DNA of 64,000 bases from Xanthomonas hortorum (GTDB taxonomy: Bacteria; Pseudomonadota; Gammaproteobacteria; Xanthomonadales; Xanthomonadaceae), in the NCBI RefSeq assembly GCF_002940005.1, contig NZ_MDEF01000003.1. One strand, written 5' to 3'. Below the pieces are notes generated by a model. The model was not told where the DNA came from. It saw nothing but the letters and a program-made list of their open reading frames with translations, and did no database searches. A program made the translations under genes and the position numbers. Below, piece after piece: positions 32,379 to 41,612 of this stretch (positions within the stretch are counted from its first letter, which is position 1; the number at the start of each line of letters is the position of its first letter).

Positions 32379-33569
32379 TTAGAACAACTCGACCGTGCCG
32401 GCACCCATGCCTTGCTGTGCCACCGGCTTGTGCGGCGGACGTTCCCATTCCACACGCATGTCGCGCAGGCGGGTGGACACCTTCTGCAGCGCGGCGACCA
32501 GATCGCTGTCGTACACGCCGCCATTGCGATGCAGCAGTTCCTGCAGCGCCACCGCTTCACGGTTGATCGCGGTGAGGCGATCGAGGTGCGTGTGGATGCC
32601 GCTCAGCGTCTGCGTGGCGATGTCCTCGAACTGCAGGGCACGCACCGCTTCGGCCACGCTACCGTCGATGGAGCGCGCGCACTCGGAGATTTCGCGCATG
32701 CCATCGCCCAACGAGGCGTTGATCTGAGCCACATTCTCCAGCATCGCCGCCGATTCATGGCGGGCTTCGCGGGAGCGATCCATGTGACGCGAGGCCAGCT
32801 GCGAGACCGTTTCACGCACCTTGGCGATCGATTCCTTGGAGCTGTGCGCCAGCTTGCGGATCTGTTCGTTGAAAGTGGTGGAACGCTCGGACAGATTGCG
32901 CACCTCGTCGGCGACCACCGCGAAGCCGCGACCGGCTTCACCGGCACGTGCTGCTTCGATGGCGGCGTTCAAGGCCAGCAGGTTGGTCTGGTCGGCGATC
33001 GACTTGACGTCTTCCAGCAGCGCGAAGATGCCATCCAGGTGCTGCGCCATCTCATCGATGTGGTGCACCGTGTTGGTACTTTGGCCGCTCACCTGTTCCA
33101 ACGCTTCCACCAACTGCTCCATGCGGGAGCTGGCGTGCTGGGCGAAGCGGGCGACGTCGACGCCGGCGCTGCCGTCGTCACCGGCACGGTCGACGATGCG
33201 GGCCAGTGCCTGGCTTTGCTGGCGCGACTTGCGGTTCATCGCTTCGAAGCTGCCACCCAGACCGGACACGGCCTGGCGGATCAGTTCGCGGGCACGCTCG
33301 ACTTCCGAGCGCGAACCGTCGACTTCGTTGCTGACGAACGTACGCAGTTCGTTGAGCAGTTGATCCTGCTCGCGCAGGATGCGGGTCTGGTCCGGATTGC
33401 GCCGGAACTGGGAATACGTCACCCAGGCAGCGAAAACCAACCAACTAAGGGTCATGGTCGCCAGGATCGCCCAGCGCACCGAAGCGGGCCAGTCGAATCC
33501 GACAGCGAAGGGAAACAGCAAGGTCAGAGCCAAAGGGGCGGCTAGACGGATCAGTGGACGTGAATACAT
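32379..33569 (-). CDS. Methyl-accepting chemotaxis-type protein
   Basis: A chemoreceptor-like signal transducer with two N-terminal membrane helices (about residues 8-26 and 30-50: LAAPLALTLLFPFAVGF and AILATMTLSWLVFAAWV) and no sizeable periplasmic domain. The rest is coiled coil with the signalling hairpin near residue 215-250: ADQTNLLALNAAIEAARAGE and AGRGFAVVADEVRNLSERS. The ATG at 33569 was chosen because a good sigma-28 promoter lies 29 bases upstream; an earlier ATG would put that promoter inside the gene. The protein probably senses an internal or membrane signal. It has 396 residues. Confidence 0.9.
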   Translation of the reverse strand: MYSRPLIRLAAPLALTLLFPFAVGFDWPASVRWAILATMTLSWLVFAAWVTYSQFRRNPDQTRILREQDQLLNELRTFVSNEVDGSRSEVERARELIRQAVSGLGGSFEAMNRKSRQQSQALARIVDRAGDDGSAGVDVARFAQHASSRMEQLVEALEQVSGQSTNTVHHIDEMAQHLDGIFALLEDVKSIADQTNLLALNAAIEAARAGEAGRGFAVVADEVRNLSERSTTFNEQIRKLAHSSKESIAKVRETVSQLASRHMDRSREARHESAAMLENVAQINASLGDGMREISECARSIDGSVAEAVRALQFEDIATQTLSGIHTHLDRLTAINREAVALQELLHRNGGVYDSDLVAALQKVSTRLRDMRVEWERPPHKPVAQQGMGAGTVELF

Positions 33570-33597
33570 GGGCGTTCTCGGCAGAGTCACGGTTGCT

Positions 33598-33624
33598 GTA
33601 TCGGCCGTCCCCCCTTTGTCTTTA
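33598..33624 (-). promoter_or_regulatory. Sigma-28 (FliA) promoter for the chemoreceptor gene
   Basis: On the minus strand TAAAGACA, 11 bases, then GCCGATAC. The consensus is TAAAGTTT-N11-GCCGATAA; the -10 half matches at 7 of 8 bases. It lies 29 bases from the ATG. It places this receptor in the late flagellar class. Confidence 0.88.
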
Positions 33625-33716
33625 GCGACGATCGCCACATCGTCTCGCCCATTCAACCGCTGTTGACGCGCGCCAGCGGCCGCTAGCGCGTGTTGCAGAC
33701 CGGGTGTGTCGCGGTG

Positions 33717-34331
33717 TCAGCGCAGCGCGCGGTCCACCGCTTCGAGCATGGCGCGCTTGGCAAACAAGAAATCCCACAGGCTGCCGCCCATCTGCCGCCA
33801 CAACACGGCCGAGCGTACTGCAGCGAGCAACAAGGCCCGGATTTCTGCGACCACACCCGCCTGGCCCAGGTAATGCGGGTTGCCTTGCACCATCACCTTG
33901 GGGCGCAAATGGCTGATGGTCTGCGCATACAGTGCGCCCAGCGCGCTCAGCACGTCGGGATGGCCGCTGTCGCCCAGCGTCTGCGCCTGACGTGCAGCCG
34001 CCTCGATGCCGTTGGACACGGTGGTGACGGTGGCGGTGTCGCGCACGAAGCGGCGCTCCAGCTGCAGCACCGCCAACGCCAGGCGCGGCAACACCTCGTC
34101 CTGGCCCTGATTACGGAAGTAGTTGTGCAGCAGCCGCAGACCGGGCGCCAGATCGGTTGGCGAGCCGTACACGGCCTCCGGCGACGACGCATCCACCCGG
34201 AACACGCTGTCCATGGCGGTGCGCACCGTTGCCGCTTCCGAATGCCCGGTTTCGGCGATCCGCCGCACCTGCTGCAAGGCCTGGGCGACGCCGGCCAGCG
34301 CCAGCACACGGTGATCCATGGAAGAACTCAT
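33717..34331 (-). CDS. hflD: High frequency lysogenization protein HflD homologue
   Basis: Peripheral membrane protein (YcfC) of uncertain role, known in E. coli for effects on phage lambda CII. The product MSSSMDHRVLALAGVAQALQ is all-helical, with VDASSPEAVYGSPTDLAPGL, LLHNYFRNQGQDE and HYLGQAGVVAEIRALLLAAV as family hallmarks. The ATG at 34331 overlaps the mnmA stop as ATGA; a TTG one codon earlier is possible. The 204 residues are typical. The mnmA-hflD pairing is conserved in gammaproteobacteria. purB, usually next, is not present downstream. Confidence 0.93.
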   Translation of the reverse strand: MSSSMDHRVLALAGVAQALQQVRRIAETGHSEAATVRTAMDSVFRVDASSPEAVYGSPTDLAPGLRLLHNYFRNQGQDEVLPRLALAVLQLERRFVRDTATVTTVSNGIEAAARQAQTLGDSGHPDVLSALGALYAQTISHLRPKVMVQGNPHYLGQAGVVAEIRALLLAAVRSAVLWRQMGGSLWDFLFAKRAMLEAVDRALR

Positions 34332-35467
34332 CAAGCCACTACCTCAGGTAAAAAAGAAGATCCCGCCAATTGGCGTTCCATCGGTGCATCGGTGGTCGCA
34401 ATCACTGCGCCCCCCAGGCATTCTTCGCCGTCGTACAACACCAGCGACTGCCCCGAGGTCACCGCACGCTGCGGCCGCTCGAAACGCACCTGCACGCTGC
34501 CATCGTCCTGCACCTCCACCGTGCACGGCTCGTCCGGCTGCCTGTAGCGCGTCTGCGCGGTGCAGCCGAAACTGCGCGCCGGTGGCGCTCCGGTGACCCA
34601 ATGGGCCTGCTCGGACTGCAACCAATGCGATTGCAGCAGCGGGCTGTCGCGGTCCTGGTCGACGTACAACACGTTGCTGGCCACATCCTTGCCAACCACA
34701 TACCAGGGCGCCGCAGCACGCCCACGCACGCCGCCGATGTTCAGGCCTTCGCGCTGACCCAAGGTGAAATAGAACACCCCAGGATGTTCGGCGATGCGCT
34801 GTCCCTGCGGGTCGCGGATTTCGCCGGTGCGCGCAGGCAGATAACGGCCCAGAAACTCGCGAAAATCGCGCTCGCCGATGAAGCAGATGCCGGTGGAATC
34901 CTTCTTGGCATGCGTCGGCAAGCTGGCGTCCTGGGCGATCCGGCGCAGCGTACTTTTTTCCAGATCGCCGATCGGAAACAGCGTTGCGGCCAGCTGAGTC
35001 TGCCCCAGCTGATGCAGGAAATAACTTTGATCCTTGCCGCGGTCGGCGCCGCGCAACAATCGCCAACGCCCGCCGCTGTGCGCCACCCGCGCGTAGTGAC
35101 CGGTGGCGATGCGTTCGGCGCCCAGCGCCTGGGCCGCGTCCAGGAAATGCTTGAACTTGACCTCGCGGTTGCACAGCACGTCCGGGTTGGGCGTGCGCCC
35201 GGCCGCGTATTCGGCCAGAAAATGCTCGAACACGCCGCCCCAGTATTCGCCGGAAAAATCGCGGAAGTGAAACGGGATCCCCAGCACACCGCAGACCGCC
35301 ACCGCATCGCGCCGGTCTTCTTCGGCGCGGCAGTCGCCGCTGCCGTCGTCGGCCCAGTTCTGCATGAACAGCCCGGCGATCGACTCGCCTTGCTGGGCAA
35401 GCCGCCAGGCCGCCACCGACGAATCCACGCCGCCCGACACGCCAACGATGATGCGCGGCGTACTCAT
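34331..35467 (-). CDS. mnmA: tRNA 2-thiouridylase MnmA
   Basis: Puts sulfur on U34 of tRNA for Lys, Glu and Gln. The PP-loop motif GVSGGVDSSVAAWRL is at residues 9-23. The two catalytic cysteines are in NPDVLCNREVKFK (near residue 102) and DSTGICFIGERDF (near 199). Other hallmarks are GHYARVAHSGGRW and KDQSYFLHQLGQTQL. The ATG at 35467 overlaps the nudJ stop by 4 bases and gives 378 residues, the family length. A longer frame upstream covers nudJ in another phase and is not used. Confidence 0.97.
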   Translation of the reverse strand: MSTPRIIVGVSGGVDSSVAAWRLAQQGESIAGLFMQNWADDGSGDCRAEEDRRDAVAVCGVLGIPFHFRDFSGEYWGGVFEHFLAEYAAGRTPNPDVLCNREVKFKHFLDAAQALGAERIATGHYARVAHSGGRWRLLRGADRGKDQSYFLHQLGQTQLAATLFPIGDLEKSTLRRIAQDASLPTHAKKDSTGICFIGERDFREFLGRYLPARTGEIRDPQGQRIAEHPGVFYFTLGQREGLNIGGVRGRAAAPWYVVGKDVASNVLYVDQDRDSPLLQSHWLQSEQAHWVTGAPPARSFGCTAQTRYRQPDEPCTVEVQDDGSVQVRFERPQRAVTSGQSLVLYDGEECLGGAVIATTDAPMERQLAGSSFLPEVVA

Positions 35468-35922
35468 GCGACGTGCCGCACCAGCGACAGCGGATAACGC
35501 TGACCGGCCAGATAATCTTTCACCACCTCCCACACCAGCGGACTGCGCAGCCGATCGGCCGCGCTGCGCAGTTCTTCCGGGGTCATCCACAGTGCGCGCA
35601 CCACGCCGGTATCCAGGCTGCGCTCGGGGTGATGGGTCAGCGCATCGGCGACGAAGGCAAAGCGCAGGAAACACTGACCACTCGGCGCCACCCACTGGTA
35701 GGTGCCGATGAACTGGGTCAGGCGCACATCCCAGCCAGTCTCTTCGAGGGTCTCGCGCACTGCCGCATCCAGCAGGCTTTCGTCCGGCTCCAGATGCCCG
35801 GCCGGCTGGTTCAGCAGCAGCCGGCCGCCAATGGATTCTTCCACCTGCATCAAGCGCCCGTCGCGCACTACTACGGTCGCGACGGTGACATCCGGGTGCC
35901 AGCGCTGTTCGGGCATGTTCAT
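35464..35922 (-). CDS. nudJ: Nudix phosphatase NudJ-like
   Basis: Nudix hydrolase of about 152 residues, likely acting on thiamine pyrimidine diphosphate or nucleotide diphosphates as in E. coli NudJ. The Nudix box Gx5Ex7REUxEExGU is complete near residues 41-63, beginning GHLEPDESLL and ending RETLEETGW. It is followed by IGTYQWVAPSGQCFLRFAF. Start is the ATG at 35922 (MNMPEQRWHP) or two codons later. The nudJ-mnmA-hflD order is the E. coli order, which supports the name. The 262-bp gap to the divergent clpS gene should contain both promoters. Confidence 0.88.
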   Translation of the reverse strand: MNMPEQRWHPDVTVATVVVRDGRLMQVEESIGGRLLLNQPAGHLEPDESLLDAAVRETLEETGWDVRLTQFIGTYQWVAPSGQCFLRFAFVADALTHHPERSLDTGVVRALWMTPEELRSAADRLRSPLVWEVVKDYLAGQRYPLSLVRHVA

Positions 35923-36184
35923 GGGCGTCGGACCTGGCCAGCACAACACCCGGCCGCCGCGTACGCGACCGCCACGACCTCGCTCCGGGTGCAAGTTCGG
36001 CGCACGCGACCCTGTGTGCCAAGGGTCGGCACGGATTGCAGCGTATCGGTGGTGCGCGACGGCGCCAGCAGCAGCGCGGTCAGGGAATCGGTCATCAAGG
36101 GCCAGCCAGGGAATCGGTGACAAATTGTGCGGGCCGCAGCGCAAATCGTCCAATGCGCGCAACGATGAACCGTATAATGGGCGG

Positions 36185-36505
36185 ATGCCTCGTAATACTA
36201 CGCACGAACACGATCACGGCCTGATGGTCGAAGCCAGCAAGCCTGAAGTGGCGCCACCGCCACGCTATCAGGTGCTTCTGCTGAACGATGACTACACCCC
36301 GATGGACTTCGTGGTGACCGTTCTGGAGCAGTTTTTCAACCTGAGCCTGGAGCAGGCGACCCAGGTCATGCTGCATGTCCATACCCGTGGGCGCGGCGTC
36401 TGCGGGGTCTACAGCCGCGAGGTCGCCGAGTCCAAGGTGGCTCAGGTCAACGAGTTTTCGCGCATGAACCAGCACCCGCTGCTGTGCACGATGGAGCAGA
36501 CCTGA
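36185..36505 (+). CDS. clpS: ATP-dependent Clp protease adaptor ClpS
   Basis: Delivers N-degron substrates to ClpAP. The product of 106 residues has a flexible N-terminal tail (MPRNTTHEHDHGLMVEASKP), then YQVLLLNDDYTPMDFVVTVL, with the substrate-pocket NDD and Met, and HTRGRGVCGVYSREVAESKV. It is 141 bp upstream of clpA in the same direction, the standard clpS-clpA pair. The ATG at 36185 is preferred over upstream codons, which give non-family sequence. Confidence 0.97.
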   Translation: MPRNTTHEHDHGLMVEASKPEVAPPPRYQVLLLNDDYTPMDFVVTVLEQFFNLSLEQATQVMLHVHTRGRGVCGVYSREVAESKVAQVNEFSRMNQHPLLCTMEQT

Positions 36506-36646
36506 CTGCGGTCGGGATCATCCCAGCAGCGCAACACTGTGGCTGCAATCACATGCTAACGCCGTCTGAACATGCCTATCCGATAGGGTTGTGGTAAATC
36601 CCAACAAAAGCCGCATATTGTTGGCAACAGCCGTTCGGAGTTACCA

Positions 36647-38929
36647 ATGTTCAGCAAAGACCTAGAGCAAACCATCGGCCAGTGCTACAAGCGAGCACGC
36701 GAGGCGCGTCATGAGTTTATGACCGTCGAGCACCTGCTGCTCTCGCTGCTGGACAATCCTTCCGCCCAGGCCGTGCTCAAGGCCTGCGGTGCGGACCAGG
36801 TGCGCTTGCATAACGACCTGGAGCAGGCGATCGAGGCCTCGGTCTCGCGTCTGGCAGAAGACGATGGCCGCGACACGCAACCCACCCTGGGCTTCCAGCG
36901 GGTGCTGCAGCGCGCGGTCTATCACGTGCAGTCCTCGGGCAAAAAGGAGGTCACCGGCGCCAACGTGCTGGTCGCGATCTTCGGTGAGAAGGACTCGCAT
37001 GCGGTGTATTTCCTGAATCAGCAGGACATCACCCGCCTGGATATCGTCAATTACCTCTCGCACGGCATCGCCAAACTGGGCGAAGACGGTGAGCAGCAGT
37101 CCGCATCCGATGGCGAGCCCAAGGCCGAAGGTGGGGAGGGCGAGGCCAAGGGCGATGCGCTGGCCGAGTTCGCCACCAACCTCAACGAGCAGGCCCGCAA
37201 CGGCAAGATCGACCCGCTGGTCGGGCGCGCCGACGAGATCGAGCGCACCATCCAGGTGCTGTGCCGTCGTCGCAAGAACAACCCGCTGTACGTGGGCGAG
37301 GCCGGCGTGGGCAAGACAGCGATCGCCGAGGGCCTGGCCAAGCGCATCGTCGACAACGACGTGCCCGAAGTGCTTGCCGAGGCGGTCATCTTCTCGCTCG
37401 ACCTGGGCGCGCTGGTGGCTGGCACCAAGTACCGCGGCGACTTCGAAAAGCGCCTCAAGGGCGTGCTGGCGGCGCTGAAGAAGGTGCCCAATGCGGTGCT
37501 GTTCATCGACGAGATCCACACCATCATCGGTGCCGGCTCGGCATCGGGCGGCACGATGGATGCGTCCAATCTGATCAAGCCGGCGCTGTCGTCGGGCGAG
37601 TTGCGCTGCATCGGTTCGACCACGTTCCAGGAATACCGCGGCATCTTCGAAAAGGATCGTGCACTGGCACGTCGCTTCCAGAAGATCGACATCGTCGAGC
37701 CGACCGTGGGCGAGACCTTCGAAATCCTGCAGGGCCTCAAGCCCAAGTATGAAGCGCACCACGGCGTGACCTATGCCGACGACGCGCTTCAGGCAGCCGT
37801 GGATCTGTCGGTCAAGCACATCGGCGACCGTTTGTTGCCGGACAAGGCGATCGATGTGATCGACGAAGCCGGCGCGCGTCAGCGCCTGCTGCCGGAGGGC
37901 AAGCGCAAGGAGCTGATCGATATCGAAGAGATCGAGACCATCGTCGCCAAGATGGCGCGGATTCCGGCCAAGCAGGTCAGCGCGACCGACAAGGACGTGC
38001 TGCAGCATCTGGAGCGCAATCTGAAGATGGTGATCTTCGGCCAGAACCCGGCGATCGAGACGCTGGCCGGGTCGATCAAGCTCGCCCGCTCGGGCCTGGC
38101 CAATCCTGAAAAGCCGATCGGCAACTTCCTGTTTGCCGGCCCCACCGGTGTCGGCAAGACCGAGGTCACCAAGCAGCTCGCGCTGCAGCTGGGTATCGAG
38201 CTGGTGCGCTTCGACATGTCCGAGTACATGGAAGCGCATTCGATCAGCCGCCTGATCGGCGCGCCTCCGGGCTATGTCGGTTTCGATCAGGGTGGCTTGC
38301 TGACCGAGAAGGTCGTCAAGACGCCGCACTGCGTGCTGCTGCTGGACGAGGTGGAGAAGGCGCATCCGGACATCTTCAACATCCTGTTGCAGGTCATGGA
38401 CCGCGGCATCCTCACCGACACCAACGGGCGCGAGGCGAATTTCAAGAACGTGATTCTGGTGATGACGACCAATGCCGGCGCCACCCAGGCCTCGCGTCGT
38501 TCGATCGGTTTTACCAAGCAGGATCATTCCACCGATGCGATGGAGTCGATCCGTCGCGGGTTCACGCCGGAATTCCGTAACCGCCTGGACGCGATCGTGC
38601 AGTTCCAGCCGCTGGGCTTCGACCACATCCTGCGGGTGGTGGACAAGTTCATCATCGAACTGGAAATGCTGTTGCAGGAAAAGCACGTCTCTCTGTCGGC
38701 AACCCCGACTGCGCGCGACTGGCTGGCCCAGCACGGCTTCGATCCGCTGATGGGCGCGCGCCCGATGTCGCGCGTGATCCAGGAGAAGATCAAGCGTCCG
38801 CTGGCCGACGAGCTGTTGTTCGGCAAGCTGATCGCCGGTGGCCGGGTCAATATCGACGTCAAGGATGGCGAGCTGGTGGTGGAAGCGCATCCGGAACCCG
38901 AGCGCTTGCTGCCGGCCACTGTCGACTGA
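36647..38929 (+). CDS. clpA: ATP-dependent Clp protease ATPase ClpA
   Basis: Hexameric unfoldase that feeds substrates into ClpP. The N-terminal ClpN repeats (MFSKDLEQTIGQCYKRAREA, FMTVEHLLLSLLDNP) bind ClpS. The first AAA+ module has Walker A GEAGVGKTA near residue 221 and Walker B VLFIDEIHTI. The second has GPTGVGKTEVT near residue 500, Walker B LLLDEVEKAHPD and the sensor GFDPLMGARPMSRVIQ. The 760 residues match ClpA. A GGAG ribosome site precedes the ATG, and a strong terminator follows the gene. The long open frame on the opposite strand is a composition shadow. Confidence 0.98.
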   Translation: MFSKDLEQTIGQCYKRAREARHEFMTVEHLLLSLLDNPSAQAVLKACGADQVRLHNDLEQAIEASVSRLAEDDGRDTQPTLGFQRVLQRAVYHVQSSGKKEVTGANVLVAIFGEKDSHAVYFLNQQDITRLDIVNYLSHGIAKLGEDGEQQSASDGEPKAEGGEGEAKGDALAEFATNLNEQARNGKIDPLVGRADEIERTIQVLCRRRKNNPLYVGEAGVGKTAIAEGLAKRIVDNDVPEVLAEAVIFSLDLGALVAGTKYRGDFEKRLKGVLAALKKVPNAVLFIDEIHTIIGAGSASGGTMDASNLIKPALSSGELRCIGSTTFQEYRGIFEKDRALARRFQKIDIVEPTVGETFEILQGLKPKYEAHHGVTYADDALQAAVDLSVKHIGDRLLPDKAIDVIDEAGARQRLLPEGKRKELIDIEEIETIVAKMARIPAKQVSATDKDVLQHLERNLKMVIFGQNPAIETLAGSIKLARSGLANPEKPIGNFLFAGPTGVGKTEVTKQLALQLGIELVRFDMSEYMEAHSISRLIGAPPGYVGFDQGGLLTEKVVKTPHCVLLLDEVEKAHPDIFNILLQVMDRGILTDTNGREANFKNVILVMTTNAGATQASRRSIGFTKQDHSTDAMESIRRGFTPEFRNRLDAIVQFQPLGFDHILRVVDKFIIELEMLLQEKHVSLSATPTARDWLAQHGFDPLMGARPMSRVIQEKIKRPLADELLFGKLIAGGRVNIDVKDGELVVEAHPEPERLLPATVD

Positions 38930-38952
38930 TCTGTTCTGCGATCTTGAAGCAA

Positions 38953-38980
38953 AAAAAGCCGCTCGAAAGAGCGGCTTTTT
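38953..38980 (+). terminator. Rho-independent terminator after clpA
   Basis: Arms aaaaagccgctc (38953-38964) and gagcggcttttt (38969-38980) with a gaaa tetraloop and a T run, 23 bases past the clpA stop. The rest of 38981-39196 shows no gene. Confidence 0.92.
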
Positions 38981-39196
38981 GATGCGTGAGGCAGTGGCGA
39001 TGCAGGGCCTCGTTGTGCGCGATCACGCGATCGGACGTTGCAGCGAACCACATGATTGGTGCGGTTTCTGCTGTGTATTTTTGACCGCATCCACGCAGGT
39101 GCCCGATGTCACCCCCACAAGCCTACATCCGCCCCACGAATCGCAGGCACGACAAAAAGCGGCCAATGGCCGCCTTGCGTCTCACACCAGAACCGC

Positions 39197-39415
39197 TTAC
39201 TTCATGCGGTAGGTAATACGACCCTTGGTCAGGTCGTAGGGAGTCATCTCAACTTTGACCCGGTCGCCGGTCAGGATGCGGATGTAGTTCTTGCGCATAC
39301 GGCCGGAGATATGGGCGATGATTTCATGCCCGTTTTCCAGCTTGACCCGGAACGTGGTGTTGGGAAGCGTCTCGCTGACGCTGCCTTCGAATTCAATGGA
39401 GTCGTCTTTCGACAT
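39197..39415 (-). CDS. infA: Translation initiation factor IF-1
   Basis: Small S1-like OB-fold protein binding the ribosomal A site during initiation. The product [20 protein letters not shown], then [20 protein letters not shown] and [20 protein letters not shown], is the family sequence. The ATG at 39415 gives 72 residues, exactly the usual length; an ATG six codons upstream is less likely. clpA and infA are convergent neighbours in related genomes and share the intergenic terminator region. Confidence 0.98.
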
Positions 39416-39493
39416 GTAATCCTGTGCAATCACGGTTGGCCCGGAGGGCCGTAAGGGACAGCATTTTACGCTCCATCGCCCAGGGGTGCAAAT

Positions 39494-40243
39494 TTATGTT
39501 AAGCGGACGTCAGCGAGCGCGCTGGCGGGCCGCTCGCCGTGGCGCTCGGACCAGGTGTCGGGCAGCGCAAGTTTGGCGACCTGGAACCGGACCTGCTGCA
39601 GGAACTCAGCGCGTGGCAAGCGTTGCGCGCCCAGGCGCATCAGGTGCGGATTTTCCACCTGCGCATCGATCAGCGGCCATCCGCAGGCATGCAGGTAGTC
39701 AGCCAACGCGACCAGCGCCACCTTGGAGCCGCCGCTTTCGGCACTGAACATGCTCTCGCCGAAAAACATCTGGCCGATCGCCACGCCGTAGATGCCGCCG
39801 ATCAGGCGCGTGTCATCGAACACTTCCAGCGAATGCGCATGGCCCAGGCGATGCAGCTCGCTGTAGGCCTGCTGCATCGGCGTTGTGATCCAGGTGCCGT
39901 GCTGGCCTGCGCGCGGCACCGAGGCGCAGGCGTCGATCACTTGCGCAAATGCAGTGTCAGCACGCACGGTCCAGCTGCTGCGGCGCAGCTCGCGCCGAAA
40001 GCGTGAGGACAGGTGCACGGCATTGGTACGGAAGACCGTGCGCGGATCCGGGCTCCACCACAGGATCGGTTGATCGTCCGAGAACCACGGAAAAATGCCA
40101 TTCGCATACGCGTTGAGCAACCGCTGCGACGACAGATCGCCGCCGAGTGCGAGCAAGCCGTCCGGTTCGCGCAAGGCGTGTTCGACGGGCGGAAACGGCG
40201 CGGCAGGATCGGCGTCAAGCAGGTAGGGGAGGGGGCGCGACAT
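39494..40243 (-). CDS. aat: Leucyl/phenylalanyl-tRNA-protein transferase
   Basis: Attaches Leu or Phe to proteins with N-terminal Lys or Arg and so creates N-degrons, which ClpS (encoded nearby) then recognises. The motifs PDGLLALGGDLSSQRLLNAY, GIFPWFSDDQPILWWSPDPR, HAHSLEVFDDTRLIGGIYGV and GQMFFGESMFSAESGGSKVA are hallmark segments. The 249 residues fit the family. It is 78 bp upstream of infA. The 193-bp gap on its other side shows nothing recognisable. Confidence 0.97.
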   Translation of the reverse strand: MSRPLPYLLDADPAAPFPPVEHALREPDGLLALGGDLSSQRLLNAYANGIFPWFSDDQPILWWSPDPRTVFRTNAVHLSSRFRRELRRSSWTVRADTAFAQVIDACASVPRAGQHGTWITTPMQQAYSELHRLGHAHSLEVFDDTRLIGGIYGVAIGQMFFGESMFSAESGGSKVALVALADYLHACGWPLIDAQVENPHLMRLGAQRLPRAEFLQQVRFQVAKLALPDTWSERHGERPASALADVRLT

Positions 40244-40436
40244 GCGGGGAGTTTAGAGCCTGCCATGCGGTTCGCACTGAGGACGGCTGTCAATCGGCTG
40301 CACTTACCTGACGACATCGTCGTGTGTTGTCAGCGACTCTCAGCCCGAAGAGCGCAGTGCGCTCTCGCAGCCATCAAGTACGCATGACGACTGCGTCCGT
40401 CGCGACGCGTCAGGCGAGCGGGTCAACCGCGCGGCA

Positions 40437-41555
40437 TTAATCACGGAATGGGCTGTGCTCGAACAGCTCACGCGCATGCTGGGCGACAGCCTCGCGCTCA
40501 TCCGCGCACCATTGCGCCAGCGGTTCGCGAAAGGCCGGGTCGGCGATCCAGTGGCGGCTGCGCACCAGCGTCGGCAAAAAGCCCCGCGCGATCTTGTGTT
40601 GGCCCTGAGCACCCGGTTCGAACCGGCTCAGGCCTTCGCGCAGGCAGTATTCGATGCCTTGGTAATAGCAGGTTTCGAAGTGCAGCCCCGGTAGCGCTTC
40701 GCCGCCCCAGTAGCGTCCGTAGAGCGTGTCGTGGCCGCGCAGGCACAGCGCGCCGGCAATTGGGTGTCCGTCCAGTTCGGCCAGAAACATCACCAGTTGA
40801 CGTGGCAGGTGCTGGGCCAGGTGTCGCAGGAATTCCGGCGTCAAAGCCGGCGAGTTGCCGTATTCGTTGAAGGTCTTGAGGTAGAAGCCGTACATCGCGT
40901 CCAGATCGGCAGCGCTGGCCTCGTCGCCGTGCACCACACGCAACTGCACGCCGGCGCGCTGCACCTTGGCGCGCTCCTGGCGGATGTTCTTGCGCCGCTT
41001 GTGATCCATCGCTGCCAGGAAACTTTCGAAATCGCTCCAGCCGCTGGCGTTGTGCCAGTGGTATTGCAGATCGTTGCGCTCCAGCCAGTCGGCATCGAAC
41101 GCGGCGTCTTCGTCGACTGGGTAGAAATTCACGTGGGCCGACGACAGACCGCTGCGCTCCACCAGTTCACGCATCGCCGCGAGCAGCTGCGGCCGCCATT
41201 GCGCAGCGCCAAGCAGGCGAGGGCCGGTCACCGGCGAGTAGGGCACGCCGCACAGCCACTTGGGGAAGTACTCCTGCCCGTAGCGCGCATAGGCGTGCGC
41301 CCAGGCGTGATCGAACACGAATTCGCCGTGCGAGTTGTTCTTCAAATATCCCGGCGCAGCGGCGACCAGCGTGTCGCCGTCCCACAACGTCAGGTGCAAC
41401 GGGTTCCAGCCCCAATCCGGGCGTAGGCAGCCTTCGCGTTCGAGGCCTTGCAGGAAGGCGTAGGACACAAAGGGATGCGTGCCGTCGTGCAGCGCATCCC
41501 AGGCGCCGGCCGGGAGCTCGTCCAGCCGGCGGCACCAGCGGGCGGTGACGCTCAT
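40437..41555 (-). CDS. GNAT-like protein of the DUF482 / FemAB-like family
   Basis: A protein of about 372 residues belonging to the family (DUF482) with a double GNAT fold related to peptidyltransferases. Typical segments are PFVSYAFLQGLEREGCLRPD, RPDWGWNPLHLTLWDGDTL, GWSDFESFLAAMDHKRRKNI and YYQGIEYCLREGLSRFEPGA near the end. No signal peptide or membrane helix is visible. No substrate is known to me. The ATG at 41555 was preferred over one two codons earlier. It lies between aat and trxB, with 57 bp to the trxB stop. Family call is confident, function is not. Confidence 0.85.
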   Translation of the reverse strand: MSVTARWCRRLDELPAGAWDALHDGTHPFVSYAFLQGLEREGCLRPDWGWNPLHLTLWDGDTLVAAAPGYLKNNSHGEFVFDHAWAHAYARYGQEYFPKWLCGVPYSPVTGPRLLGAAQWRPQLLAAMRELVERSGLSSAHVNFYPVDEDAAFDADWLERNDLQYHWHNASGWSDFESFLAAMDHKRRKNIRQERAKVQRAGVQLRVVHGDEASAADLDAMYGFYLKTFNEYGNSPALTPEFLRHLAQHLPRQLVMFLAELDGHPIAGALCLRGHDTLYGRYWGGEALPGLHFETCYYQGIEYCLREGLSRFEPGAQGQHKIARGFLPTLVRSRHWIADPAFREPLAQWCADEREAVAQHARELFEHSPFRD

Positions 41556-41612
41556 GCGCACGGCCCGCGGGGAGCGAGGCTGCCCGCACGGCGCGGCCGG
41601 CGGTCAGCCACC

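Noticed and set aside
31589..32566. Plus-strand frames with VAE or SQK repeats
   Set aside because: They are open because of the 9-bp tandem array; no ribosome site, no family, and they run over non-coding repeats and the antisense of other genes.
36662..38890. 742-residue open frame on the strand opposite clpA
   Set aside because: High GC keeps the antisense frame open; ClpA is complete with all motifs on the plus strand and the antisense product has no family features.
40613..40625. GGTTCGAACC-like T-loop, possible tRNA
   Set aside because: It lies inside the DUF482 coding sequence and no acceptor or anticodon stem surrounds it.
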